Below are positions 35,375 through 47,604 of a stretch of DNA of 64,000 bases, one piece after another; within the stretch, counting starts at the first letter, position 1; every line of letters begins with the position of its first letter. The notes beneath the pieces are model-generated. The model did not search any database, was not told the DNA's origin, and saw only the letters and a program-made list of their open reading frames with translations. Origin of the DNA: Magnolia sinica (lineage: Eukaryota > Streptophyta > Magnoliopsida > Magnoliales > Magnoliaceae); assembly GCF_029962835.1 (NCBI RefSeq), contig NC_080586.1, forward strand, positions 63,992,001 through 64,056,000, given 5' to 3'. The position numbers were made by a program, and so were the translations under genes.

Positions 35375-36645
35375 TTATATGACCTAAAATAGATAGTGGC
35401 CCTGGGTGGCTCACTAGCTAAAGGAGCAGTCCTGATCGCAGGATTGGACCATAAGTAGTCATCGGATTGACAATAAGTGGCAATCAAGGGCCATGTTTCA
35501 GCTGATATGGCCCACCTAAGACTTGGATTGGCTTCATTCCTTGGACTAGGCCGTTATGCAATCCAAAAAAACTGATGAACGGCGTGGATTCACTAGAACC
35601 ATCATAGTAGACATCACATGAGGAGCATGTGTACATGGTTGGGGTGCACCCGAGGTGCACTACGCCACAAACACGGTCTGACGAGCGCTGACCCGCGCTC
35701 GTCCGAAAGAGGAATAGGTTTCCCTCCTTCCTTTCTTTTTTTAAATTTTCATTAGGCCACGAACAGAGCCTATTCTGAATGAGTTATCACCCACCATCAG
35801 CAATCTCTTGGTTGATCCAAACCGTCCATCTTGTAGAAGGCCCGAAGACGCTGAAAAACATGGTGATCCACCTGCTGGAGTACACCTACACGCACACAAG
35901 GATCGATGCAAACAGGGCATGAAAACACATTGTTTTCCAAAAATGGAAAACGTCTTGCTGGCTGCCAACCTGGCGATCCGTGTACGCCCTCAGCCTCGAA
36001 TCTCAGCCTTTGGAACGAGCATATCTCAGCCATCCATTGCTGATTCGCATGGATTGAAAACCAATGCAAGAAAACCACTGTTTGGCCCACGGTTTTGAGA
36101 AAACGGAACAGTGGGATTCAATCCGGGTCGTGCACTCCTCATCCGACGGTGATGGTAGAGCTTAGGGAAACTATAAATGGGGGAGGATCGAACAGCATTT
36201 GATTTATTTGTTGCTCATGACCCTTTAACGAAAACTTAGCGCCCCTTCCAAAAATCAAACCCACCCGCCACACAGGTTTGAAGCTTCGAAACCAGTGGTT
36301 GGGAAGCATGTTGTGATCAAGATCAGTCGATCCTACGATGCTGATCGGAGGAAGGATCATCAGATGTGGATCTGCCATTAACGGCTGACCCATCTTCTCC
36401 ACCTGACTGCGCTGACTCAGTCCGAGTCTAAGCCGAGTCTGGGTTCGGTTGGGCCCTCTGGAACGTTGAATCAAGGCGGGTGAAAGAAAAACAGAAAGAA
36501 AAGAAGAAGGGAAGGAAGAGAGTAGGAGAAAGGAAGTGTTGGGTGGGCGGCTGCCGCACCAACCCGACCCAGTCGAGTTGAGCGCGACTCAGGCCCTGGC
36601 TCGGTCCAGATTATTGCTGGATATTCCAGCATTTTGATTTTGATA

Positions 36646-36676
<31 letters not shown>

Positions 36677-39592
36677 GAGAGGAAGGCAGAGGAAGAAAGA
36701 AAGAAAAGAAAAAAAAAAAAAAACAGAGAAGAGGGAGAGGGACAGTTGCTGTCCCAACCCGACTCAGCCGGACTCCCGCACCAGAACCAGGCGCTACTAG
36801 CCCACCTGCTGCTGCTGTTGGGTTTGATTCGAGCCTGAGGAGTTGCTGGATGAAGACCCATGCCGTCATCCACAGGTAACCGTCCAAACGCACCTGAGAT
36901 TGAAATCTCTGTGGGCCAGACTCTGTATTGCAGCACTCTCAGTTGGGCTGTGGGAATGCGGAAAGCAGGCCTTCAATGGGCTTTCAATGTTGCTGAAAAC
37001 CTCCTTCAGCTGGCCCACTATCTAGACAGAAAGCAAGCTGAAATCTGGCCATGCATTGGGCCATGATGTGGGTCGAAACTAGCCTCCCAGCAGAGGCCCT
37101 GGGCCAGGTCGAAACTAGCTGTGATGTGGGCCAAATGCAGCCCTTAGTCTGGACCGCAATCTGGGCCTAGGTCACCACTAGATTAGGCTATGTGCTGGGC
37201 TGATATCAGCCCAGGTCCAGGCCAAACCGCATCATAGGCCTGGGTCGAATCTGTGCTGATCCCAGCCACATGTTTGGGCCGAGCCAGCCACCTCCTGGGA
37301 TGCTTTTGGACCATGGATCTGGGCAGCAATGTGCAGCCAAATCCTGGGCCCCATCATGGGGTTGGTTGGGAGCCAATCCGTCCCATATATGGGGTTGGTT
37401 TTGAGCCCACCAGCAAACGCATACAACCCATCTCTCGGGCTGTGTAGATATTGTTGTGGCTGAACCAGAAACGAACTACCCGGCCTCGTTTTTCCTCGTG
37501 GTGTATTAAAACAGCCGGGCCAGGACAAGCCTAGCCTAACTCTTGGACACTGATGTATATCACAAGCCAGCTCAAGACTTGCTATTGGACAGTTTCAGGT
37601 CCAGTCCTGGCCACCTTGTTGGGCCACAATTGATGGGCCTGACCACCTTGATGTGGGCCCAATTTCTGTGTCTTTGGGCCCTTACGATTTCGAGCATTCA
37701 CAATAATTAAAATGCATATCCATTAACAATTATCTATACAAATAATAGTTATTAAGGACATTAATAATAATAATAATGATGATGATGATAATGTCATTAT
37801 TAAATCTTGATGCCTTGTTTTGCCACTCTCAAATGTTATTATTAATAGTAGGTCAATCATCATAACAATTGTTATTACTAAGTTAGTCAATATAAATAAT
37901 AACAACAAGGTACACCAACTAGGGTTTAAAGTCCTAAACCTAGGAACTCCAAACCCTAAGTTAATACCCTAACCCTAAATAGTGTGTAAGCTTGGGTCTA
38001 CAACTTTGCAATTGATAGTAGGAATTGATTCTAAGGAAGCACGCATTTTTAGCGATGGTGCAGGTGGTTCAAACATAAGGTGAGGACTTACCCTTTGAGC
38101 TTCCCACTCGATTTCATCAATCTAGATATAGATGATAGCATGATTCCCTTAATTGAATTTCTTACTTTACTATTGAATATGCTAACTTGTGGTATAGTTA
38201 ATTCATGTGTTGGGTAATAAACGTTTCTTTTAAATTATAACATGCATGAATGGTTCAATGATAACATGCTATTCTTTATTGTACATGTATTAATTTATTT
38301 ATATGCTACCACTTGTGCTTGAATGATGAATTGAATGGAACTTACCTTGGACTTATGATCCTGCGGTCCACATTTGCCTTACACGGCTTGAATATCACAT
38401 TTGCCTTTGTGGCTTGGATGGGTCATTGGTGTCATTTATGGCTTATTGGTTGTATTTACACATATGTTGTTTCTTAGCCGTCTTGCGGAGTTTAGTCGTA
38501 CCATGATTTTCAAGTGTAGCTGAAGTTCGTCTATCGATTTTCTAGCCATCTTGCGGTATTCACATACGATATGATTTTCGTGTGGTCTAGAGTTGTATAT
38601 TTATTTTCCTAGTCATCTTGCGGAGTTCAGTCGTACCATAATTTTCGGGTGGAGCTAAAGTTTGTTTATCGATTTTTTAGCCATCTTGCGGTGTTCATGT
38701 ACGATATGATTTTCGGGTGGTATAGAGTTGTAAGTTTGTTTTCCTAGCCATCTTTCGGCGTTCAGTCGTACCATGATTTTTGGGTGGAGTTGAGGTTCGT
38801 TTATCGATTTTCTAGCCATCTTGCGGAGTTCATGTACGACATGATTTTCGGATGGTCTAGAGTTTGTGTTGTTTGTCTCTTCATCTGCGGTGTCAGTCGT
38901 ACCATGATTTTCGAGTGAAGCTGAAGTTTGCTTATCGATTTTCTAGCCATCTTGCGGAGTTCACGTACATATGCGATTCTCGGGTGTAACAGAAAGTCGT
39001 ATAGTTGATTGTTTGGTTATTTGGACATGTTTCCTTGTATTGCGACTGCTATTATATTTTGTTTATGATGAAATTCAGTTGATTGGTTTGATTTTCTCAA
39101 TATGATGAAATGTCCTATTTAGTGTATCTAATTTCATGACTTGTAATCTATATTGGATATTGAATGATGAGTGCATAATCTAAGAGGGTGCTCCTCACTG
39201 CGATAGCCATTGACGCTATCACACCGTAACAGTTGATGCAGGTATACGGCGAGTCGATGCTATTCACTAGGTTGCTGGAGCAGATCGAGTAGCTAAGGAG
39301 CTAGGCGAGGTCCTTGCGGCCCACATTGATCTCCACTACTAGTTGATAGACTCATATTTTTACTTGCCTGAAATCTGTTATTTGAGATTATATAAGTCCT
39401 GTATGGGTGCCACATTTGGAAATTTGTAATGATCAGAATGTTTTTATTTAATGCATGGTTTATTCTAGCTTCGTTGCTGTTAACTCTGATTAATGACAAA
39501 CGGTTGAAATTTATACTAGATTTTATAGGCTAACACTCAGGTTTTTAAGAAACGGGTTATATACTCGGGTCCTGAAAACATAAGGCGTTACA
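35375..39592 (+). repeat. RE4 3' LTR, main part (separated from its start by RE3 and the inversion)
   Basis: The last ~1.6 kb (37990-39592), ending GGCGTTACA, matches the RE4 5' LTR at 54947-56608 in reverse complement. The upstream part (35375-37990) is assigned to the LTR by inference. RE3 inserted at an ATATA site whose other side (51358-52010) is the start of the RE4 3' LTR, so both sides were once continuous, giving an LTR of about 4.9 kb. A TATA candidate CTATAAAT is near 36171. GAGA/poly(A)-rich DNA at 36480-36730 and GGGCC-rich DNA at 37020-37680 carry no genes. Confidence 0.65.
38474..38995 (+). repeat. Tandem repeat in RE4 LTR (~67-bp monomers in ~135-bp dimers)
   Basis: Alternating monomers share CTAGCCATCTTGCGGAGTTC. 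One type continues ATGTACGATATGATTTTCGG and the other AGTCGTACCATGATTTTCGG. They give a higher-order period of about 135 bp. The same array is in the 5' LTR (55560-56215), where the period shows as a 45-residue repeat in one frame. Confidence 0.75.
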
Positions 39593-39599
39593 CATATAC

Positions 39600-40239
39600 T
39601 TAGATCTTGACCCTGAAGATCCTGTACCTCGATCAGAATTCATGCCTCTCATAATCAGTGCATCGGAAGATGTCTCCGTGTCGCCGTTTAGCTTTCTCAT
39701 GACCTTTCCTTAAAGGGTCGAGATAACGGTGTCGACACTTAGGGTTTTATTTCTGATGCACATTATGTCCTTGAATGACTCATACGATGCTGGAAGAGAA
39801 TTTAATAACATACATGTTTGTTCCTCATATTTGATCACTTCCTCCATATCTAGCAGTTTGCAAACAATTTATTAAAGTTGCTGACATGGGCCTCCAGATC
39901 TCCACCCTCTGTCATCTTAAAGTTATACCACTGTAACTTTAAGTGTAAGTGATTTTTAGAGGATTTTTTTGTATAGATATCCTCTAACTTCGCCCATAAA
40001 CTATCCGCAGTTTTCTCCCTTAAAATATTGTAGAGAACCTCATCTGTGAGACATAAACGGATCGAGGATAAGATTTTTTTATCAAGAGTATTCCAATTAT
40101 CATCAGTCATAGTAGACTTTTGCTCCTTAAAAGCATTATCTTCACCTTGCTTGGTGAAGGAATTGATTATCGTGATCTTCCATAACTTAAAGTTATTTTT
40201 CCTTGAGTACTTTTCAATATCATACATAGTGCTTTCCAT
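39600..40239 (-). pseudogene. gag: RE5 copia gag (UBN2-type), truncated
   Basis: The start chosen is the ATG at 40239 (MESTMYDIEKYSRKNNFKLW), as copia gags usually begin just after the primer site. It is followed by LSSIRLCLTDEVLYNI, LWAKLEDIYTKKSSKNHL and ITVSNFNKLF-like spacing typical of the UBN2 domain. An open frame runs to 39850. Similarity continues in decayed form to about 39600 (EEQTCMLLNSLPASYESF). The zinc knuckle and all of pol are absent because the element is cut by RE4. Confidence 0.85.
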
Positions 40240-40280
40240 TGATGTTAATCCTATAGATCCAAATTTGTACCCCAACGATA

Positions 40281-40292
40281 GCTCTAATACCA
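40281..40292 (-). other. Primer-binding site of RE5
   Basis: On the minus strand TGGTATTAGAGC lies 2 bp after the LTR end ...AATCCCAACA, matching the initiator Met-tRNA type with one change. Confidence 0.75.
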
Positions 40293-40294
40293 CT

Positions 40295-40821
40295 TGTTGG
40301 GATTTGTTCTACAGAATCACAAAGAGATGGATCTAGGATAACAATTCAAGAGCACCAGACAAACACAAGAGAACACAAAGATTTAACGTGGAAAACCCCT
40401 TCGGGAAAAAATCACGGCACAAAGCGACATAAATCCACTATGAAAGCATAAATTACAAAGAGAGAGGACTTACCTGATTCGAACAACCTCGAATCTCACC
40501 CTTGCTACACCTTTTGAAACCCTAGAACCCCTTTTAGAAACCCTTTTGGAATACTTTAGAAGGCCTTAGGATGATTTAGAAAGGCCCTAGGAACTTCTAT
40601 TTGTAGTTTAGGAAACCCCAATTTCCCACCGACTTAGAATAGTTAGAAAACCGCCTTAAATTTACGCAGTCCGTGTGCTATCTGCGTAACCTTCAACGAG
40701 TCGAAGCAGATCTTCGATGCGTCGAAGATCTCAAAAATTTCGATATACTTTGTTACTGGACTTTGAGCCGAACTTTCTTGGGCTAGTCGAACTTTTCAAG
40801 ATTTAAGTCATCTTTTTAACA
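40295..40821 (-). repeat. LTR of RE5 (copia type)
   Basis: On the minus strand it starts near TGTTAAAAAGATG and ends ACAAATCCCAACA. It carries the phrase GCCGTGATTTTTTCCCGAAG...TTTTCCACGTTAAATC typical of copia R/U5 regions. Two near-palindromes, CTTCGACGCATCGAAG and CTTCGACTCGTTGAAG, sit in U3 and resemble the RE7 array. The outer end is approximate. Confidence 0.65.
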
Positions 40822-41126
40822 ACACCATGCAAAAACACAAAGTTTTTATTCAACCCATCAAAAGACTTCGAGAACATATAACTTATAGTGGACCTTCTAC
40901 ACAACTTAGTCCTTAAGTTGTGTGTGGACCTCTAAACAATCAGTGCTCGGCATAAAAAGTTCTATTACTAAAAGATGGGAGTTAGAGAATTACATTTCGC
41001 CCTTGACATGTGAGCCTCAAAAGCATTGTCAGGATAACCATTTATGTACACCACAACTATTGTGAGTCTCCTATTCATATCAAGGTTTGAGACACTTTAA
41101 AGAAAAAGAACCAATGACCAGTAATG
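40822..41126. other. Flank between RE5 and RE2, no gene seen
   Basis: No ORF or repeat recognised. It is the DNA that originally lay to the right of the RE2 insertion; its last 5 bp (41127-41131, TTTTG) are the RE2 target duplication in inverted form. Confidence 0.45.
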
Positions 41127-41131
41127 TTTTG

Positions 41132-43102
41132 TGTCACGCCCCAAACTCGGAAACCGGGCTCACAAAATTCCCGATCGCCGAATCTGGCGCCGACAGCCTC
41201 TCGTAGAACCCCATTCTTGGCTCCCAGCGCCCATTCGCCAGGTTCCGATCCTGGGATGCTACAAGGAGGATTTTTAACTTCAGTTTGATTCGTAATAAGC
41301 ATAACCAAAGGCATAACCCACAAACAACGACCAAAAACTCCATCACATTTCCACTATAATAAAAAACTTTACAGGTACAATGAGCATAAGGGAAATACAA
41401 TGAATATAGACCAAAACTCCAAAAGAAGATCAGCCACGCGTCCAAGCCTCAGCGCTGCTGCGATCCAACGTCACCTGCACGCAACGGTCGTGCATAAGCT
41501 TATAGAAAGCTTAGAGGGTGGTGAAAGTGTATGCTCAAGGTGATAATGTAGTCATGCAGTATCAGAGTAATGCGGAACATGCTGATGAATGCTAAGAATC
41601 CCATTAGCCGTACCAAGGCCATGCGGTGCAAAGAATGATGTCGGCCATACCAAGGCCATGCAATGCAAAATGCAAGTCAAGCATACAAATCCTCATCTAA
41701 GTCCACATGTCAATACGGCTCAAATCTGGAATATCACCGGGGTCTAGTACACTCCAAGCCAGATTGCCGCCCCATCGCGCGCAATAAGGTGAGTGGAAAA
41801 GACCTCACTATCCGCCTGCCAATATCGGGCTCGGCTCGTCAATAGCGGACCCATTCCTCGAGCTGGTCAGACTCAGCCTAGCATTGCCCCCTACTCTCGG
41901 GCGGGTAAGGCCGCACCCCCTTCCAACCGACCACGACACAGTGGAAAGCGCAACCGTCTGGTAATCGGCACCCAGCGCTCATGCACCCACTCGGTCAGAC
42001 GTTGGAGCAACCTCCTGGTACCATAAGGGTTTAGGGACTTTCACCCAGGGATATCTATCGCACCCCATGTAGAACAGTATTTCCGGTATCCAATCCTGCC
42101 AACCACGATGCGTCTGTGGAGGCTATGACCCTGATGTCGCTAGGGCGTAGAGTAACCATATCACACAATGCGAATGCATGAATCACACTATTCAGTCATG
42201 CAGCAATCCTGCGCGTATCGTGCGCTCATGTAGGCCAACACCCCCTATGCGGGAGTCCCTAAACAATCTACCCAAAGACTTATGCTATGATCAGTCATCT
42301 CTCATATCAAGCATACATATGATACATATGATCATGAATTATGGAATTTAAACATGCTATATAGGATGGATGACATGCATAACGAAGGTGGGCCCAGACG
42401 ACCTGCACATAACACGCATGGGCCCGCCAATGGGCCCTAGGGAAAGGCATAATGCGGACATTTAACCAACATTGTACTTGCAATGTGGACGTCAAACCAA
42501 CATTGCTCCCAAGGCACGATCATAAATCATGTCGGGATTGCACATTGCAATGGACCTTTGGTATATCCCATTGGGCCTTTAATACATCAAATGAGCCGTA
42601 TCATATGGCCTATATTCATTAAGTGGGCCGCACCAATGGGCCTTATGTACATTGCAATGGGCTATAACCCGGGGGCTTCAGAACATATCAAATAGGCCTA
42701 AGCTTATGGGCCTTACACGTGTCAAATGGGCCTCGACAATTGGGCTCCATATGTACATCAAATGGGTCTACTCACCTGGCCTTATATGAATCAAATGGGC
42801 CTCACCAATTGGGCCCCATGTACAAATCAAATGGGCCTCAACTCATTGGCCCCATTACGTCAAATGAACCTCGACCCATGGCCTCTAATACATTGGATGG
42901 GCCTCAACCCATGGGCCTTTTATATACATCAAAGTGGGCCTCAACCATGAGTCACAGGTACTGAGGTGGGCCTCAATCACGGGCCTCAACATTAGTAAAA
43001 AAATAAAAAAATAAAATAAAAATATATACATATAATATAGTATATAATATGTATATAGTATATAATATATATACATAATACATATATATAATATTATATG
43101 AA

Positions 43103-43156
<54 letters not shown>

Positions 43157-45222
43157 TCACAGTGGGCCCACACACTCATCACAGTGGGCCCACACATTCA
43201 TCACAGCGGCTCCACGTCCACCGTCCAGGCGGACGGTGAGACTAAAACACTTACATCACTGTGGGCTCCATGTGGGGCCCACCATAATGTTTATTTTCCA
43301 TCCAAACCATTGATGAGGTCAAGCAGACCTCGATGAAGGGTGACAAGATTTTTCACCCTGATCCAAAACTTCTGTGGACCCCAAAAGAGTTTCAAAGGTA
43401 AATGTTCAATCCCACTATTTCACACAGTGTGGGCCACCTGAGTCTTGGATCAGGCTGATTTTTGGGGTGGGCCCATGTCAGGTGGGGCCCATAGCTACAG
43501 CCGTGGGAGGCTGTACGTCCGCCAGCCCGGGCGCTGGGGCGCTGGCAGCGCTGCTGCGCTCCTGACACAGCAGCAGCGGCTGCTGTTGTCTTTTTTTTTT
43601 TTTTTTTTTGATTTCCCTTTGCTTGAGGATTTTACCGGTGGGGTCCACATCCAAGCAATCCACCCCATCCAATGGCCCTCCATGGCTCTAAACAAACAAA
43701 ACAAGCCCAATATTGGGCCTGTTTCGGCGTATAAAAGCAATAGGGGAGGTTTTAATGGTGAAGACCACCATTTGCTACGGTATGGCCCGCCCGAAGGTCT
43801 GATTGGTCCCATATTTCGGCTCAACGCCTAAAAGATGGTTGGGAAGGGAATGGATGGCATGGATTGAAAACATGCATCAAGGTGGGGCCTACATGAGTGG
43901 ACCATTCCAAGCTTAGGGAAAAAGCTTGTAATTGTGTTTCTCCCATCAGACGTCCGGCGTCCCTGGACGCTGGACTTGGCGTGTAGGTTGGAGGTGGGCC
44001 CTGCTTAGGTGGGCCACCAAGTGATGGGTGGCATGGAACCACACATATAAGGTGGGCCCCACTTATAAAATGGTTTGGAATGAATACCTACCTCATGGTG
44101 GGTCCATTCAAGTGGGCCACATAATCTCATTATTACAAAAATAAAATAAATAAATAAATAAGATAAAAGGGAGAGAGATGGAGAGTGAGACCGTGTGATG
44201 GAGGGACCCCGGCACTATGGGCCCTCCCTTGCACTAAATCATACATCAAGTGGGTCCCGTTTTATGTGGCCCATTAAAATTAAATCCAACGGTGGAGATC
44301 CCTTCTCCACCAAATTAAACGGTCTAGATGACCCTAAATATACAAGAAGGTAAACATCATGATGGGGTCCATGGAGGATGGCCCCGTCATGGAATGATCA
44401 TGATGATCCAAGTGGGCCATCGGCCACATCTTAGGGTCCAAAGCGAGATCCAAACCATTGATCGGTTGGCCTCACTTGGCCCATCTTAAAAACATCAAAA
44501 CTATCCTATCCAAACACCCACCGCTAGATCTTCTTGCTCCCTTGGCTTCCTTAGCTCCTTGTACTACCCTTTGATGGAGGAAGATGGGAAATGGATGGTT
44601 GAGATGAGAGATGAAGGGGTGGGAAAGGTGGACCTCACAAATGAAGTTTTCTCACCATGGGGGACTCATACGTATGGTGCTCTCTCTTGGATTTGGATTT
44701 TTGAAAAAAATGAATAAGAGAGATAGTTGTAAAGGGAGGGAGAGAGAGAGAAAGAGATGGGTGATGGAGTGATGGGGGATGGTTTGGGTTGAAAATTGTA
44801 AAAAGGTGTATGGTTGTTGTTGAAATTTGGAAAAGAGGAGTGGTGAGGTGGAAAGAATGGTGGACTTTTGTAAAAGGTGGTGATGGGTTGTTGTACTTGA
44901 GGTATGGGATGCTTTAATGGTTGATTGATGGGACTAATTGTAGAGATTCCCTCGAAATCCGCAACGCGCGGTGTTTCTTCGGAATAAACGCTGATCGGCA
45001 TCTTCTTGCCTGGGTATCGGTTCGGTGCGCAAGTCACGGCGTTGGAACCGCGGCGACGACGCGGTCGCTATGATATAACTTTCAGACCAAGCCGACGTCG
45101 GTGCGCAGGACCTGGCTTAGGATCGTGCGCAAACACCGAATACGGTGCGAAGGTTGCCGGAATTTGACCGGAAGGATCGCGGAAGCTAACGGAACAGTGT
45201 GGATTAGGACACGGGTCTTACA
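41132..45222 (-). repeat. 3' LTR of RE2
   Basis: A 4091-bp reverse-complement copy of 24014-28112. In the 320 bp compared at the 3' end I count three substitutions and one 1-bp indel. A clustered difference lies around 43478-43510, and the microsatellite (43110-43157) differs in length. Now 13 kb from its partner in inverted orientation. Confidence 0.93.
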
Positions 45223-45240
45223 GCTCTCCCCTCCTAATAG
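45223..45240 (-). other. Polypurine tract of RE2
   Basis: On the minus strand AGGAGGGGAGAGC directly precedes the LTR start TGTAAGACC, with the usual CGAGGACGAAATTTC phrase upstream. Confidence 0.8.
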
Positions 45241-45352
45241 AAATTTCGTCCTCGAAATTTACACAATCACCGCAACTAGGCAGAATTCAAGAGGGAGAAG
45301 AAACATAACATCAATATATAAAATCAGAGATAACATACAACATGCAACACAA

Positions 45353-45700
45353 TCAATCATCAAAAAGATGGGGATAACGCTCTCGAATCTCAACCTCACG
45401 CTCCCAAGAAGCCTCCTCAACAGAATGGTGACCCCACTGAACCTTCACCAACGGAATGACCTTGGTCCGGAGGACCTGCTCCTTCCGATCAAGGATACGG
45501 ACTGGCTGCTCAATATAGGAAGCGTCCTCACGAACCTCTAACCGCCAATCGATAACAGGAACGATGTCCACCCACACTTCCTCAACATGGAGACATGAAA
45601 ACGTTGTGGACACTAGACAACTGAGATGACACAGCAAGCCGATAGGCCATAGCGCCAATGCGCTAAGTGATCTCTAAAGGTCCTATAAATCTCGGGACAA
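45353..45700 (-). pseudogene. pol: RE2 integrase tail with chromodomain (frameshifted)
   Basis: The last part of pol. One frame shows YIEQPVRILDRKEQVL followed by VKVQWGHHSVEEASWE and a stop after HLFDD. This is the chromodomain-like tail of Tekay/Del chromoviruses, thought to direct integration to particular chromatin. The link to the integrase core is broken by the TGA at about 45717 (CGA in relatives), another stop near 45676 and at least one frameshift around 45600. Confidence 0.8.
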
Positions 45701-45719
45701 GCTTGCCCTTCGCCCCAAA

Positions 45720-47157
45720 TCAAACTACGTCCTTCATGGGCGAGACCTTGAGATACACATGGTCCCCTACATCAAACTCCAAGGGACAACGCCGGCGATT
45801 AGCAAAACTCTTCTGCCGGCTCTGAGCTGTGCGCATCCTCTGCCTGATGATATCAATAGCCTCTGACGTCTCCTGCACAAGCTCGGGACCTAAGAGACGA
45901 CGCTCTCCCACCTCGGCCCAACAACTCGGTGATCTGCATGGTCTGCCATATAGTGCCTCAAAAGGAGCCATGCCGATGGTCGCCTGATAGCTGTTATTGT
46001 ATGAAAACTCAGCCAATCGCAGATGCTCATCCCAGCTACCCCCGAAATCAATCGCGCAGGCCCGAAGCATATCCTCAAGGATCTGGTTGACCCTCTCGGT
46101 CTGGCCATCGGTCTGCGGATGGTATGCGGTGCTGAGCTGCAAATCAGAACCCATCGCTCTCTGGAAGCTCCCCCAAAACTGAGACGTGAACCTCGGGTCT
46201 CGGTCAGAAATGATCGAGACTGGAACGCCATGCAGTCTCACAATATCCTCAATGAATAATCTCGCAAGCCGGTCCAAAGGCCAAGTCGCACGTATCGCAA
46301 TAAAATGTGCCGACTTCGTTAGTCGATCAATGACAACCCAGATGGCGTCATGACCGCGTTGAGTCCTCGGCAAGCCCATAATGAAATCTGTCGACACGTG
46401 CTCCCACTTCCACATCGGGACACTCAACGGCTGCAATAGACCAGGGGGTCTCTGATGATCGGCCTTGACACGCTGGCATGTGTCACACTCGGCCACAAAA
46501 CTGGCGATCTGGCGCTTCATCCCCGCCCAAAAATACTGTCGCCTCATGTCATGGTACATCTTCGTCGAGCCAGGATGGATAGAAAACCGCGATCGATGTG
46601 CCTCGGTCATAAGATCTCGGCGTAGCTCAGGAATATCCGGGACACATAATCGGCCTCTGAAGCGAAGTCCACCATCTGTACCAATCTGCCAATCTGTCTG
46701 ACTCTCAGATGCTGCCTCTGCTCGGTAATCCTGTAACGACTCGTCTGCCTGCTGAGCCTCGATCACCCTTGCGACAAGAGAGGGTTGAATCGACAGGCTC
46801 GATAACTGCACAATAGAAGACTGCAAGCCAAACTCAAAGTCGTACTCTGCTACATCCTCGAGCATTCGCCACTCCTGAATCATCATATGCGCCACCAGGC
46901 CTCGTGGCTGACGGCTAAGGGCATCCGCCACCACGTTCGCCTTACCCGGGTGGTACTGGAGATCGAAATCATAGTCCTTCAGGAGTTCCATCCAACGCCT
47001 CTGCCTCATATTCAACTCAGACTGAGAGAAGAGGTACTTCAAGCTCTTATGATCAGAAAAGAGCTCGAACCTAACCCCATAGAGATAGTGTCTCCACACC
47101 TTTAGTGCGAAAACAACTGCAGCCAACTCTAAATCATGCGTGGGGTAGTTCAGCTCA
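45720..47157 (-). pseudogene. pol: RE2 pol, C-terminal part: RNase H remainder and integrase core
   Basis: An open frame of about 480 codons of RE2 origin. RNase H continues with [31 protein letters not shown] (catalytic Asp) and [12 protein letters not shown]. Integrase shows the H-x-H ... CDTCQRV zinc site, then the catalytic triad STDFIMGLP / [11 protein letters not shown] / [13 protein letters not shown] (D, D, E), and [12 protein letters not shown]. It ends at a TGA after SPMKDVV, a likely methylated-CpG change of CGA to TGA. Its N-terminal ~19 codons in the open frame are RE3-derived DNA read out of frame. Confidence 0.93.
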
Positions 47158-47586
47158 TCGTTGAAAGGTGGTAGGGGCATTACATAGTCCGAATGGCATC
47201 CTTCGATAGGCAAAGGTGCCGTAGGGACATGTAAATGTGGTCTTTTCCTGGTCTTCAGGGGCTATCTCTATCTGGTTGTAGCCCGAATACCCGTCAAGGA
47301 AACTGTAATAGGAATGACCAGCTAACCTTTCCAGGATCTGATCAATAAATGGTAAAGGAAAGTGGTCTTTCCTCGTGACGATATTCAACTTCCTGTAGTC
47401 AATACACATTCTCCAACCAGTAGTAACTCTAGTTGGCACGAGTTCATTATTGGCATTGACTACGATGGTGAGTCCGGACTTCTTAGGGACCACTTGAGTT
47501 GGACTCACCCATTGACTATCAGATATAGGGTATATGATGCCTACGTCCAATAGTTTAAGAACCTCGGCCTTAACCACTTCCTTCAT
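47158..47586 (-). pseudogene. pol: RE3 reverse transcriptase, N-terminal part
   Basis: Athila-type RT up to the palm. Motifs: VVKAEVLKLLDVGIIYPISD, GWRMCIDYRKLN, YSFLDGYSGYNQI (first catalytic Asp), and [17 protein letters not shown], where it stops. The box with the two catalytic Asp, the thumb, connection and RNase H are all gone. The junction is directly after FQR, where RE2 RNase H begins in another frame. Separated from the protease frame by a stop and a shift at 47586-47605. Confidence 0.92.
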
Positions 47587-47604
47587 GTTTGGATTTAGTC
47601 TACG

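Larger units (their letters stand above)
39593..40821 (-). mobile_element. RE5: Ty1/copia element fragment (LTR, PBS, partial gag)
   Basis: Minus-strand copia element with a ~527-bp LTR, a primer-binding site and the 5' part of gag. It stops where the RE4 LTR end (39592) begins, so RE4 appears to have inserted into it. No protease, integrase or RT is present in the window. In the original orientation, before the inversion, it would read on the plus strand. Confidence 0.75.
31109..47157. other. Inverted ~16-kb segment with breakpoints in two retrotransposon pol genes
   Basis: The left junction joins RE2 RNase H to RE3 integrase. The right junction joins RE3 RT to RE2 RNase H, on the opposite strand. 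Re-inverting the segment rebuilds RE2 (plus strand) and RE3 (minus strand) and pairs their target duplications: CAAAA at 24009 with TTTTG at 41127, and ATATA at 35370 with TATAT at 51353. RE2 loses only a few codons at its break; RE3 lacks the region from the RT core to the middle of integrase. The edges are placed to within about 5 bp because short matches blur them. Confidence 0.88.
41132..47157 (-). mobile_element. RE2 right part: RNase H remainder, integrase, chromodomain, 3' LTR (inverted)
   Basis: Second half of RE2, displaced and inverted. It begins at about 47157 with the RNase H sequence [13 protein letters not shown], which continues where the left half stopped (...VAFASRQL), and ends with the 3' LTR. 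The outer 5 bp (41127-41131) are the complement of CAAAA, equal to the duplication before the 5' LTR. Confidence 0.9.

Noticed and set aside
35741..37066. Possible host gene within the RE4 LTR region
   Set aside because: Short frames on both strands without recognisable domains; low-complexity GAGA and poly(A) tracts explain several of them.
37930..37980. Interstitial telomeric repeat
   Set aside because: Only two or three scattered CCCTAA copies; too few to be more than chance or a common plant leader phrase.
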